64,000 nucleotides of DNA. Origin: JBQTKD01 sp052389435 (GTDB lineage Bacteria > Actinomycetota > Actinomycetes > Sporichthyales > Sporichthyaceae). Positions 1 through 8,801 of the stretch are shown piece by piece. The DNA lies in NCBI GenBank assembly GCA_052389435.1, contig JBQTIB010000059.1, positions 7,669 to 71,668 on the forward strand, read 5' to 3'. Each line of letters begins with the position of its first letter. Positions within the stretch are counted from its first letter, which is position 1. The notes below the pieces were generated by a model. It was not told the DNA's origin. It searched no databases and was given only the letters and a program-made list of their open reading frames with translations. Made by a program: the position numbers and the translations under genes.

Positions 1-3000
1 GTAGCCGCCTCTGCCGGAAGTGCTGCGATCAGGGGCGCGACTTCGCGCAGCGCTGCCACCCGGCCCTCGGCCCACTGCATCTGCGCCGACCACTTCTCGA
101 TCTTGGACTCGACGACGTGATCGATCAGTGGGGTGGCAGCGTGGAGGCGGTCGCGCAGCGAGGTCGGCCCCTCGTTCGCCAAGACTTCGGCCGGATCGGC
201 ACCCCCGGGCAGGTCCAGTCGCCGAAGCTGGGCCGCCTGCGTGCCAGCGAAAAGGTCGTAGGCGCGGACGGCGGCTCGACGGCCTGCATCGTCGTTGTCG
301 AAGCCGACGACGGTTGACCGATTGTTGCCGACGAGCTCTCGCAACGCGGCTGCCTGCTCGGCCGTGAGCGCAGTACCGAGCGGTGCCACGCCGACGTATC
401 GACCGTCGCCGGCGGCGGTGACGGCGGCGGCATCGATCGGCCCTTCCACCAAGACCGGAGTGGCGCCTGCTCGAAGGGCATCGCCATTCTCGGCCAAGCC
501 GTACAGCATGGACCCCTTGCGGTACAGCGGTGTCTCGGCCGTGTTCAGCCAGGACGGTGCGGCGTGGCCTTCCTGTTCGATCCGGCCGATGAAGGCCACT
601 GGTCCCACGTCGTCGCAGATCGGCAGGACTAGGCGGTCGCGCATCCGGTCGATGAGGGTGCCGCGGCTGCTCCGCGCGGCCACGCCGGACGCGAGCAGAT
701 CGACGTCGGAGAAGCCCTGGGCTTGGAGGTGGTCGACCAATGCCGTCCACCCGGCGGGTGCGTAACCCGTGCCCGGAGGCAGGTCGGAGGGGATCAGTCC
801 CCGCGCGGAGAGGTACTGCGGGACCCAGGCGGCCATGGGCTGCGAGGTGTAGAAGTCCGTCGCGGCCCGAACGACAAGGCGTAGCGGCGCCAGATCGGTG
901 CTCGGCAGTTCCAGTTGGGTCGGGACGGCGTCGCGGCCACCGGGGATCGAGCCGGGGACCGAAGGTCCAGTCCCTGCCATTAGTCGGTGGGCCAGCACGG
1001 CGGCAGGCGAACGCGCGCTGCTGAGTTCGCGTTCGCCCGCCGCGGCGGTCAGTGCGGCGGCGACGTCGCCACCGTCCTTCTCGAGCTGGTCGAGAACCCT
1101 GACCAGGGCGACAGCTTCGGGTGCGTTCGACACTCGCTCTGCGAGGTCACTGCCGAGGATCGTCAGGAGGGCGGAGTGTGCCCGCGCCTCGTCGGGTGTT
1201 CGAGACGTCTCGCCCGAGAGTTCGAGGGACACCATCTCCTCGGGAACGGCGCGAATGTTTCTGGCGAGTCCCGCAGCGGCCCGCACTATCCGTTCGTCGT
1301 CGGTGCGGATGTCGCCGAGACGGCGCCGGGTGAGGTCGTCTTCGACCTGGTCGAGCGGGACGAACAGGTGGACGCGGTCGCGGTGCCGGGTGACGGCGGC
1401 GTAGAAGGCGTTCGCGTTCATTCCGACCGGATACACCAGCGCCACGTCGGCGGTTTGGCCCTGGGCGGCGTGGTCGGTGATGGCGTAGCCGTGACACAGG
1501 GCGCCTTGCGCAATCTCTGCGGGCGAGACGAGCGAGTCCCGGAGCGCTTCGCCGTTGGCGCCTCGGAGTTGGACCACCACGCGGCCGTCGTCGCGGATCT
1601 CGGCGACGACACCGCGGTGCCCGTTGAGCAGGTCGGACTCTCTTCCCGTATGGATCCAGAGGTTCTGACGAACGCGCACGACGTCTCCCACGGCGAGTCC
1701 GAGGCGGTCACCGTTCGCGAGTCGGTAGCGGCGCTCGAAGGTCGGGAGCTCTCCGTTGGCCTGGAGCAGGCCGCGTGCTCCGGCGTTGAGGGCGGCGACG
1801 TCGGCGTTGGAGTAGGCGATCATCAGCACTTCGCGCAGTCGCGCATGCGGGTCGCCGTACGCGAGGCGTTCGTGCCTCCAGGCGAGGACAAGCGCGGCGA
1901 GCGATTCGGCACGTCCGTCCGCGACGTGAACGCGGCTGCGGTCGGTCCACGTTTGCAGCGCGAGCGCTCGCTCCCCTTCGCGGACAAGAGCCGTGATCGC
2001 CACTTCGGCGGGGTCGCGATGGCGACGGTTCTGCGTCAACGTGACCCCGTCCACCGCGGCGTGGATGTGGAGGAACGAGCCACCGACACCGGCTGCTCGC
2101 AGCTGCTTGAGGTCGCCGATGCCTACCACTTTCGTGCCGTCGCGCGTGGCCAGCGCCAGGAGCGCTGCCATCTGGCGGTCGTCGACCATAGCCGCCTCAT
2201 CGACCACCAACACGCTGCCGACCGTGGCGCCGCCGTGGAGCAGTCCCGCCACGGTGCGGCTCGGGATACCCGTCTCGGCTTGCAGATTCTGCGCCGCGAC
2301 TGCGGCCACGGCTGTCCCGGTGACCGCGTAGCCAGCGCTTTCCCAGGCCAGGCGAGCGGCCTCCATGATGCTCGTCTTGCCGCTTCCTGCTACGCCGATC
2401 AGAGCCTCGATGCCGTTGCCGGCGTTGACCAGACGGAAGTACGCCAGGCGCTGTTCCTCGCTGAGCACATGCCCGCGGGAGGTCTCGTAGGTCGCGAGCG
2501 CCATCTCCGCGGTCGCCATCGCGACAAGGGCGGCACCTTCGTTCCGCCGCGCATGGGCAGCGGCGAGGATCGCCTGCTCGGCAACGACCAGGTCCACGGT
2601 GGTGTGCCTGTCCACGTCGCTCATGTGTCGGGGCCCCTTCGGCGGCAGCGACACCACCTGGGCAGCGCCCTGCAGCACGGTGTCGACGATTCGATCTGCA
2701 CCGGCCAGGTCCGGGACGCCGTGCGGCAGTTGCTCCAGTACGGCGGCGAAGGCGGCGGCGCGGTCGAAGGATTTGCGGTCCGCGGTGAGGCCCGTCTCCG
2801 CGTCGAAGACTCGCTCGGCGACGGCAGCGACGTCGACGCCGGCCGCGTCGACCATGCCGTCGCGACCGGCAAGAACTGCGGCGACAACGCGCGCCGGGTT
2901 GTCGCCGTTCGCGCGTCCTTCGGCCTGCCATCGCGCACGCAACGCGTCGTCGTCGGTCGCCTGAAGCGTCGGGTCCTTCGCGTCGCGCGTGGCGTCGCGG

Positions 3001-4157
3001 GCGGCCCGTCGTTCGCCGTCGCTGGCCTCGTCCCAGGTCAGCCCGAGGACTTTCAGGAATGTGCGGATCTCGTTGTCGCGCTTGCCGAAAAGCCGCAGGG
3101 TGGAGTCGGGGATGCCGACGATTTCCCACTGGCCGGTGCGTTCGGATCGCGCCGTCACGATGCCGTATCGGTCGCGCAGCAGGTGCCGGGTGCGGGCCTC
3201 CATGAAGGCGCCCATGGCATGGGCGTGGCGCATCAGGTCCCGCCCGCCGGCGGCGACGGCGGACCACCGGCCGTCGTGTCCGCGGACCAGGTTCGCGACC
3301 GTGAGGTGCACGTGGTGGTGCGGGTCACCCGAACGCGACGTGCGATGCACAAGCGACCAACCGACAAAGCCCGAGGATTCCATGCGGGCTGCGCTGCGCC
3401 CGTGTCCGTGGTGGCCGCGCATCGCGTATGAGGCGACGGATTCGGCGTAGCGAAGGGTGTCGTGCGCGGCGACGTCGAACACCTGCTCCTCGAGCTCTTT
3501 CGCCAGTTCTGCGGGTGCGTAGGCGAGTAGAACTGAGAAGGACTTCGGCAGCGTCTGCACGAGGTCGTAGCCGCGGTTGCGCACATCGATGCGTTCCTCG
3601 CGGTGCGCCAGCGCGTGGGTGAACTCCTCGCCCCAAGTCGCCAGGACGTCGATGCCCGCGGCGTCCGCGAGCGATCCGGCCAGGTCGACGTGCATCGCGT
3701 ACGCCTCGCCGTAGCTGTCCACTCCGCGAGCGAGGCGGCGATAGGCGGACCGCATCCGCTCCGATTCGAACAACTCCAACGGCTCCAAGCCGCGCAGGTC
3801 GGCGCACTCTTCGACGGCGTCTAGCAGTGGCGCACCCCGTACCTTCGCCGCCGGCGCCACTTCGACCTTGGCCGGCACCAACCGCTCCCCCGTGCGCCAG
3901 TCGACTCCGTCCATGAGCGCTCGCGCGCGGTCCAGGTCTTCTTCGGTAAAGGCCGCGCCTTCGACCACGCCGTAGTCGAAGCAGCCCGATCCGATCCACC
4001 GCAGGGGTCGCTCGCCGGCACTCCGGTAGTCGACCTGCGCGTCGCCCGATTCGGCCCCACGGTCGGGCGCGTGCGCGGGAATGCCGCATCCAACGCCTTG
4101 CACCAACCGGTACTCGACCTGCGCGACCGACGGCCCGATGCGGCTCACGTAGGCCAC
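1..4157 (-). CDS. MobF/TrwC-type relaxase-helicase with C-terminal TOPRIM domain (3' end outside window)
   Basis: The minus-strand frame is open from a GTG at 4157 to the left edge, about 1385 residues. The N-terminal third has a three-histidine relaxase motif (HHHVH near residue 276), which binds the metal for nicking and strand transfer at an oriT. A RecD-like helicase follows, with Walker A GVAGSGKTS near residue 590 and VVDEAAM near 650. Near the left edge are EGPIDA (about 1237) and DNDDAGR (about 1287), the paired acidic motifs of a DnaG-type TOPRIM domain. This suggests one protein for nicking, unwinding and possibly primase-related steps of conjugative transfer. A GTG at 4148 is an alternative start, and the ribosome-binding site is weak (GGGG, 5 nt upstream). 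No type IV secretion gene is visible in the window. The family is clear; the full domain content cannot be judged because the end is missing. Confidence 0.85.
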   Translation of the reverse strand, partial: MAYVSRIGPSVAQVEYRLVQGVGCGIPAHAPDRGAESGDAQVDYRSAGERPLRWIGSGCFDYGVVEGAAFTEEDLDRARALMDGVDWRTGERLVPAKVEVAPAAKVRGAPLLDAVEECADLRGLEPLELFESERMRSAYRRLARGVDSYGEAYAMHVDLAGSLADAAGIDVLATWGEEFTHALAHREERIDVRNRGYDLVQTLPKSFSVLLAYAPAELAKELEEQVFDVAAHDTLRYAESVASYAMRGHHGHGRSAARMESSGFVGWSLVHRTSRSGDPHHHVHLTVANLVRGHDGRWSAVAAGGRDLMRHAHAMGAFMEARTRHLLRDRYGIVTARSERTGQWEIVGIPDSTLRLFGKRDNEIRTFLKVLGLTWDEASDGERRAARDATRDAKDPTLQATDDDALRARWQAEGRANGDNPARVVAAVLAGRDGMVDAAGVDVAAVAERVFDAETGLTADRKSFDRAAAFAAVLEQLPHGVPDLAGADRIVDTVLQGAAQVVSLPPKGPRHMSDVDRHTTVDLVVAEQAILAAAHARRNEGAALVAMATAEMALATYETSRGHVLSEEQRLAYFRLVNAGNGIEALIGVAGSGKTSIMEAARLAWESAGYAVTGTAVAAVAAQNLQAETGIPSRTVAGLLHGGATVGSVLVVDEAAMVDDRQMAALLALATRDGTKVVGIGDLKQLRAAGVGGSFLHIHAAVDGVTLTQNRRHRDPAEVAITALVREGERALALQTWTDRSRVHVADGRAESLAALVLAWRHERLAYGDPHARLREVLMIAYSNADVAALNAGARGLLQANGELPTFERRYRLANGDRLGLAVGDVVRVRQNLWIHTGRESDLLNGHRGVVAEIRDDGRVVVQLRGANGEALRDSLVSPAEIAQGALCHGYAITDHAAQGQTADVALVYPVGMNANAFYAAVTRHRDRVHLFVPLDQVEDDLTRRRLGDIRTDDERIVRAAAGLARNIRAVPEEMVSLELSGETSRTPDEARAHSALLTILGSDLAERVSNAPEAVALVRVLDQLEKDGGDVAAALTAAAGERELSSARSPAAVLAHRLMAGTGPSVPGSIPGGRDAVPTQLELPSTDLAPLRLVVRAATDFYTSQPMAAWVPQYLSARGLIPSDLPPGTGYAPAGWTALVDHLQAQGFSDVDLLASGVAARSSRGTLIDRMRDRLVLPICDDVGPVAFIGRIEQEGHAAPSWLNTAETPLYRKGSMLYGLAENGDALRAGATPVLVEGPIDAAAVTAAGDGRYVGVAPLGTALTAEQAAALRELVGNNRSTVVGFDNDDAGRRAAVRAYDLFAGTQAAQLRRLDLPGGADPAEVLANEGPTSLRDRLHAATPLIDHVVESKIEKWSAQMQWAEGRVAALREVAPLIAALPAEAA

Positions 4158-4194
4158 GTCGGCCCCTAGGCCGTCTCGTCGCGGCTGTCCTGAC

Positions 4195-4218
4195 GTATCG
4201 TCACTTCAGTGACGATAC
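4195..4218. promoter_or_regulatory. 24-bp palindrome upstream of the relaxase gene
   Basis: An exact 11-bp inverted repeat (arms GTATCGTCACT and AGTGACGATAC, 2-nt centre) lies 38 bp upstream of the relaxase start. It sits in the 250-bp gap between the divergently oriented relaxase and the small gene at 4408. Its position suits an operator for the divergent promoters or part of an oriT. I cannot tell which. Confidence 0.6.
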
Positions 4219-4407
4219 CTGAGCCCTGGCCTGGATCAAGCGTTTCTGGCTCGCGTGAAATCGGTCCGGCAACTCACGGGCACTGGCGGTCACTTCTGTT
4301 GCAGAGATACAAATTGGGCACCAGTGCCTTTTCCCTTCGGGCACTACTCATGGCCTGGAATCGGCGTTACGGTCTCCCGATCGGTCCATGAGCAGAAAGG
4401 GCACGTC

Positions 4408-4884
4408 ATGGGTTACAGCGCAGCTGAGTTGCGTCGCCGAGCACGGGCGGATGTGCGCGAACTGGCCAGACGACGGGCGACGATCGCGATAGAGGCAGTG
4501 GCCCGACACGAAGCCGCGCAACAGGCACGCGCAAATGCCGAGGCGGCGACGACGACTGCTCGTGAAGCGCTCGCAGCAGCGTCGGTCACGTTCGGCGGGC
4601 CGGAGAAGGCAGCAGTCGTCACGGGAATCGATGCGGCCGAGTTCCGAGCCGCCCGTCGCGAGGTCACGGCCGACCAGGCAGCTTCCGCCGCCGAATCGAT
4701 GGCGACGGGCAGCCAATCCGTTCGACGACAGCGACAACGATCGGCTCCACCAACTGTGGAGACACCTCACGCGACTCTCGTGGAGCCGGTCGCTACTGAT
4801 CGCGACGATCCTTGGCGCACCAGCGAGGGCTCGCCGCAGGAGCCTCCGATCGCGATAGAACGCGCCCGTCCGCCGATGCACTGA
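4408..4884 (+). CDS. small Ala/Arg-rich protein of the mobile region, unknown function
   Basis: This is a 158-residue reading frame starting at an ATG with AAAGGG about 8 nt upstream; the frame continues further upstream but without a better ribosome-binding site. Residues 1-100 are rich in Ala, Arg and Glu in a pattern expected of long amphipathic helices or a coiled coil. The last 50 residues are Pro/Ser/Thr-rich and probably disordered. No domain is recognised. It is divergent from the relaxase gene across a 24-bp palindrome, so an accessory or regulatory role in DNA transfer is possible, but this rests on position only. Confidence 0.5.
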   Translation: MGYSAAELRRRARADVRELARRRATIAIEAVARHEAAQQARANAEAATTTAREALAAASVTFGGPEKAAVVTGIDAAEFRAARREVTADQAASAAESMATGSQSVRRQRQRSAPPTVETPHATLVEPVATDRDDPWRTSEGSPQEPPIAIERARPPMH

Positions 4885-5057
4885 TCTCAGGGGGTCGGCC
4901 TGGACCACACGGTTCGGCCGGCTGGGACGCGAGCCACCTGTTATCGCACTACCGGATAACCGGAGTCATCTCCCCTGCGGTCGCGGTCGCGGCGAGAGTT
5001 CAGCGGGCACGAACAGAGCTACTCATTGGGTGGCCCGAGACCACGGGGAGACGAACG

Positions 5058-5285
5058 ATGTCGAGCACACTGCTGACCGTCGAGGAAGCAGCCGAGCGCC
5101 TCAACACCAAAACACGGTTCATTCGCCGCCTCATCGCCGAACGTCGCATCGCGTTCACCAGGCTGGGCAGGCACGTGCGAATCGCGAGCGCCGACCTCGA
5201 CGAGTTCGTGTCCCGCGGCCGAGTGGAGCCCACGCGACCCACGCAGCGGCACGTCGTACGTCCACCGCAGCACACGCGGAGTTGA
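5058..5285 (+). CDS. excisionase-family helix-turn-helix DNA-binding protein
   Basis: A 75-residue protein with ATG preceded by GGGGAG at 7 nt. It matches the short MerR-like excisionase domain: LTVEEAAERLNT starts the helix-turn-helix, RRLIAERRIAFTRLGRHVRI is the recognition region, and a further helix contains ADLDEFV. Such proteins steer recombinase direction in integrative elements or act as small regulators. In many actinobacterial elements an integrase gene follows directly; here none does. The last 18 residues are a basic, low-complexity tail. Confidence 0.8.
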   Translation: MSSTLLTVEEAAERLNTKTRFIRRLIAERRIAFTRLGRHVRIASADLDEFVSRGRVEPTRPTQRHVVRPPQHTRS

Positions 5286-5889
5286 CGGTCGCCGAACGTC
5301 GCGCTGCCCGTCGGCGCGGCGAGGCGATCGATCTTGTTCGCTGGTCGGCAGGACGCCCTTCGCCCCTCGCGGGTCGCGCTGAAGCGCGGGTGCGCTGGTG
5401 CGCTGGGCCGACGTCGAGTCGTGCGTGCGCTCGCTGGGGGCACTGGTGTGCGAGGACTTGGCGAGGTTGGAGATCGACCCGGCTCAGAGAGACACGAACA
5501 TCAAGATCAGGAGAAGGGAGCCCGGCCCGTGGCCTCCTCCTCGAAGGCCTCACACCCCCGTCGCGCTCGAACCGCAGCAGCCCGTCGAACTGCGAGGACG
5601 CGCCCGAACAGGCGCCCCACTCGGCGCCCAACGAGTCATCCAGCGGATTGTAGAACGCGCAGCCGCCACGCTGCTGCCAGTACCAGGACTCCTGATAGTC
5701 CGGCGAGGCCGTAGACCGGTGAAGGCCGATCTTCTCGATTCATTGCTTGTGGACGTCGCCCATCGCATCGGGATCAAGCGTCGGGATTCTGGACGCGACC
5801 CGATTCAACGGAGCTTCGGTCGCCAGGATCGCCGCGGCCCTCAGTCCTGCTCGGACGACTTTCCCTTCGCCATCAGCAAGTCGAGTGAA
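5286..5889. other. about 600 bp without a convincing gene
   Basis: Reading frames are open on both strands, but none shows a recognisable fold, a good ribosome-binding site or sensible composition. In particular, no tyrosine or serine recombinase motif follows the excisionase. One minus-strand stretch near 5570-5710 has protein-like composition (Trp/Tyr/Cys-rich), but it has no start and may be a remnant. The region could be decayed element DNA. Confidence 0.5.
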
Positions 5890-6236
5890 TCAGGGCCCGA
5901 CGGCTGTCCTTCCGACCAACTCGTTGTACATCGCGACCGCCTCCCGGGTCTGCAGGACGTGCACGGTCACACCCGCGGCCTCCAGCGCGGTGACGGTTCC
6001 TCGGGCACCTGCAGCACCAGATCCATGCCGCGGCTGAGGATCAAAGTCGAGGCACCGGAAGCAAGGATGGACGCGACGTCGGCCCCCTGGACGCCCGGTC
6101 GATGTCGGGTCCCGGTCTCGTTCCAATCCCACTCCTCCGCACCGCCGGGAAAGAGTTTGGCGTCCTTGAACTCGCCGTGCCCCTCAACGGTCACACGGCC
6201 CCACTCGATTCCGGTGACGCGGGGTGAGTCGTTCAT
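5890..6236 (-). pseudogene. Mth938-like domain protein, broken by a frameshift
   Basis: The first part (ATG at 6236) carries features typical of small Mth938-like proteins: WGRVTVEG, FKDAKLFPGG, EWDWNETGTRH and ILSRGMDLVLQV. The continuation (TVTALEAAGVTVHVLQTRE, then AVAMYNEL) lies in a different frame and ends at 5890. A single-base deletion near 6000, just after LQVPEE, explains the switch. Intact homologues are about 115-120 residues, and joining the two frames gives about that length. Either the gene is inactive or there is a sequencing error at that point. The biochemical role of the family in bacteria is not established. Confidence 0.75.
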
Positions 6237-6399
6237 CCAGACAGAGTGCCGGCAGGCACCTGCCGCTCGTCCAACACCCAGTTGCGCTCCAGCCGACTCT
6301 GACCGCCACAGTTCGCGTCACGTCTCGTTTCACGACGATCAGGCCCACGGTCTGTCTCCGACGATGGCGCGGAAATCCCTGCCCGAATAGCGTGGGAAG

Positions 6400-8172
6400 G
6401 TGTTCGTCCACAAGGTCACCAAGTACGACCCTGCGCACTTCGGAGCGAACGGATACGAGGGCGCCGAGGACTGCCTCGCCAACGACCCCCTGGTCGAACA
6501 GGCCTACGTCGACAGCATCGCGGATTTTGCGGCTGCCGCCGGGGTGACTCGTTTGGCGCTCCGGGATGTTGCGTTCTTCGACGGCGGCAGGATTCGCGGC
6601 GTCGCACAGGCCGAGGACGACTTGCTCGCGATCCTTGCGGGCGGTCACCTGGCGCTGTACAACGGCGTCGAGGTGGACATCCGCACTGCGCTGGAACTCG
6701 TCCGAGTCATGTTGCGGGGCTCCAGCTTCTGGGCTCGCCTCGAGGCAGCGGATCGGTTCTTCGTCCATGTCGGCTGGGACATGTACACCTACGTCGGCAC
6801 CGATCGTCTCTACACGGATCCTGTTGACAGCACCCGAATGCGGGGACTGTTCCCGGAAGCCATCGAGAGGTCGCCCTACGACCCGGAGTTGGATGAGGAC
6901 GATCACGAGCAGCGCGTCGCAGACACCGCCTTCTGGGCGGAGTTGGCCGACCTGCTCAGCACCGACGGTCCGATGCTGGTCGAGGAGGCGTGGGTCTCCA
7001 ATTCGGCTCGGTGGCACCGCTTAACACCGATCTCGATGGAGGCTGTGCGGAGCGCGTTGACCCCGCGGTCGCTGCTGCTGGTTTGGCCAGACCTTGTCCC
7101 GGTCGCCGAGTTCGACCTGGATCGCGAACTGCTTGATCGGATCGGAACTCTGGTGTGGTTGGACCCAGACGGCGTCCTCAGCTGGTTGGACGTGGGCCCC
7201 GAGGACGAGAACGACCCGGGCGCCAAGGAGCCGGACCGCCTGGGCAAGCTCACACGCAACGCAGAGCGCGTGTGGCTCAGATCTGCCCTGGTCGAGGACA
7301 CGAATCCGGTACTCGTCGGCGTGCTTCCAGACGATGACGGCGTAGTGCGAGCTCGCTGGCTGCGGCGGACCGCCGACCCGCGAACCGTGGCCTGGCAATC
7401 GCTCCTCGACCTTTCTGCGGCCGTCGGCCTGGACGACCTGGATCTGTCCGACGAGCACGATCGTTATCGGCTCTACCGGACTGCCATGGCGGCCCACGTA
7501 CCCGATACCGCCCTGCAACAAGCGATGGTCGAGGATCCGGACGCTGTGATGGTCGCGAGCGTCGTGATGGAACGCCTCGACGCCTACGACGAAGCACAGC
7601 ACCAGCCATGGTTGGCCGTCGTGCATGGACGTTCCACTGAGGACGGGTGCATACGGCGCAGCCAAGAGATCGCTGTCGCTCGGCGTGCTGCGCGTGGCGA
7701 GCTGGACGTCACCGACGTCGTTCGTGCGCTTGGTGCTGCCGAGTGGTCGAACATGTGCCTGGACCGGGTTAGCCGGGCGTCGGACGATCCCAGAGTGCTA
7801 GCGGCGCTTGCAACCGAAGGCCCCACCTCGGGGATTCGCGAGTCGGCGGAACTCCGGCACGCGATCCTTGTCGGCCACCCGATGTCGACGTCGCAACTGG
7901 ATCGTTTGTTGTCACAGATCGGGCTCAACCCGAGCCCTGCAGAGCGAGAGGAGTTCATGGCCGTGGCAGGTGGCGACGTCGACGCCTTCACGGACCACTT
8001 GTGCTCGCGCCTCAAGACCGGCAATGCCCAGCCGCGCGATCGGCGGTCCGTTCGGCGTCTTGTGGGTCAGGCGTTCGACCGGGAGCGTCAGCGACGCAGC
8101 AACGTCGCTCCGTGGCCACCTGAAGCTGATCGAGAACGGATCCTCGGCAGTTCCCCGACCACGCCCTCGTAG
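6400..8172 (+). CDS. 590-residue protein with a conserved actinobacterial N-terminal domain; function unknown
   Basis: The frame starts at a GTG at 6400 giving MFVHKVTKYDPAHF, directly after an in-frame stop at 6388, so the start is well constrained although the ribosome-binding site GGGAAG is unusually close. The first 180 residues or so resemble an N-terminal domain common in streptomycete-type hypothetical proteins (acidic core, then a HVGWDMYTYVG segment). The rest is helical and Asp/Glu/Arg-rich, with no signal peptide or membrane segment. No catalytic motif is recognised. It is a single plus-strand gene between the mobile-element genes and the tRNA, so it may be cargo. Family assignment is from memory of similar N-termini. 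Confidence 0.7.
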   Translation: MFVHKVTKYDPAHFGANGYEGAEDCLANDPLVEQAYVDSIADFAAAAGVTRLALRDVAFFDGGRIRGVAQAEDDLLAILAGGHLALYNGVEVDIRTALELVRVMLRGSSFWARLEAADRFFVHVGWDMYTYVGTDRLYTDPVDSTRMRGLFPEAIERSPYDPELDEDDHEQRVADTAFWAELADLLSTDGPMLVEEAWVSNSARWHRLTPISMEAVRSALTPRSLLLVWPDLVPVAEFDLDRELLDRIGTLVWLDPDGVLSWLDVGPEDENDPGAKEPDRLGKLTRNAERVWLRSALVEDTNPVLVGVLPDDDGVVRARWLRRTADPRTVAWQSLLDLSAAVGLDDLDLSDEHDRYRLYRTAMAAHVPDTALQQAMVEDPDAVMVASVVMERLDAYDEAQHQPWLAVVHGRSTEDGCIRRSQEIAVARRAARGELDVTDVVRALGAAEWSNMCLDRVSRASDDPRVLAALATEGPTSGIRESAELRHAILVGHPMSTSQLDRLLSQIGLNPSPAEREEFMAVAGGDVDAFTDHLCSRLKTGNAQPRDRRSVRRLVGQAFDRERQRRSNVAPWPPEADRERILGSSPTTPS

Positions 8173-8526
8173 CCGCCAACCGCGCTGGTTTCGATGCGGG
8201 TCAAGGGTCGCGGAGCGACGGCGCAGGGGCTTGCTTGAGGCGGGGCGGGACGAGCGCATCATCGTGCGGCGAGGGCTGGCGGTAGTACGCAGCGTCGCCA
8301 CAGAACGCGCGCTGATCCTCGACGATCGTGATGCATAGGTGTGTGCCAACCGATCTTCGTCGTTAGCGCGACGTCGATTGGGATCTCTTGGGCACCTTCG
8401 TGTCCGCCCTGTTCGCGAACGAGAAGGGTTCCGCCGCGTCGCCAAGATGGTCGCGGCCGGGTGGCTCGGCCCTTGTCCGTGCAGCACCGTCGAGGCCCGT
8501 CATCCTCCGAGCGATCTGGCCATAAT
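8173..8526. other. about 350 bp without a gene
   Basis: Short frames are open here, but all look like out-of-frame noise. I see no RNA gene, repeat or att-like copy of the tRNA 3' end in this stretch. Confidence 0.5.
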
Positions 8527-8529
8527 CTG

Positions 8530-8565
8530 GCCAAAAACCAGGGAGAGCCACCCGAAGGTGGCTCT
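8530..8565 (-). terminator. Rho-independent terminator of the tRNA-Pro gene
   Basis: Read on the minus strand, a 9-bp stem (AGAGCCACC / GGTGGCTCT) with a TTCG loop lies 18 nt after the tRNA 3' end and is followed by a TTTTT run at about 8532-8536. It is one of the few hairpins in the window with a T-tract. Confidence 0.8.
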
Positions 8566-8582
8566 GACCTGCGTAAACATGG

Positions 8583-8656
<74 letters not shown>

Positions 8657-8801
8657 AAGCCCGGCGAACCGAGCGTGCCGACCCTATCGCAACGGCAAGC
8701 GTGCTCGCGTCCGGATTCCGCCGCGTGGCGCCCGGATAACGGCTCGACGGCAGTCGCGCCGATCGCTGAACGGTGTCGTACCCACTCCCTAGCCTGAGGC
8801 T

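Noticed and set aside
987..3431. 814-residue plus-strand reading frame
   Set aside because: It is the antisense of the relaxase-helicase frame, has no family features, and the minus-strand frame carries HHHVH, Walker A and TOPRIM motifs.
5398..6390. 330-residue plus-strand frame as an integrase
   Set aside because: It has no R-H-R-Y or serine-recombinase motifs, and overlaps the well-supported Mth938-like sequence on the opposite strand.
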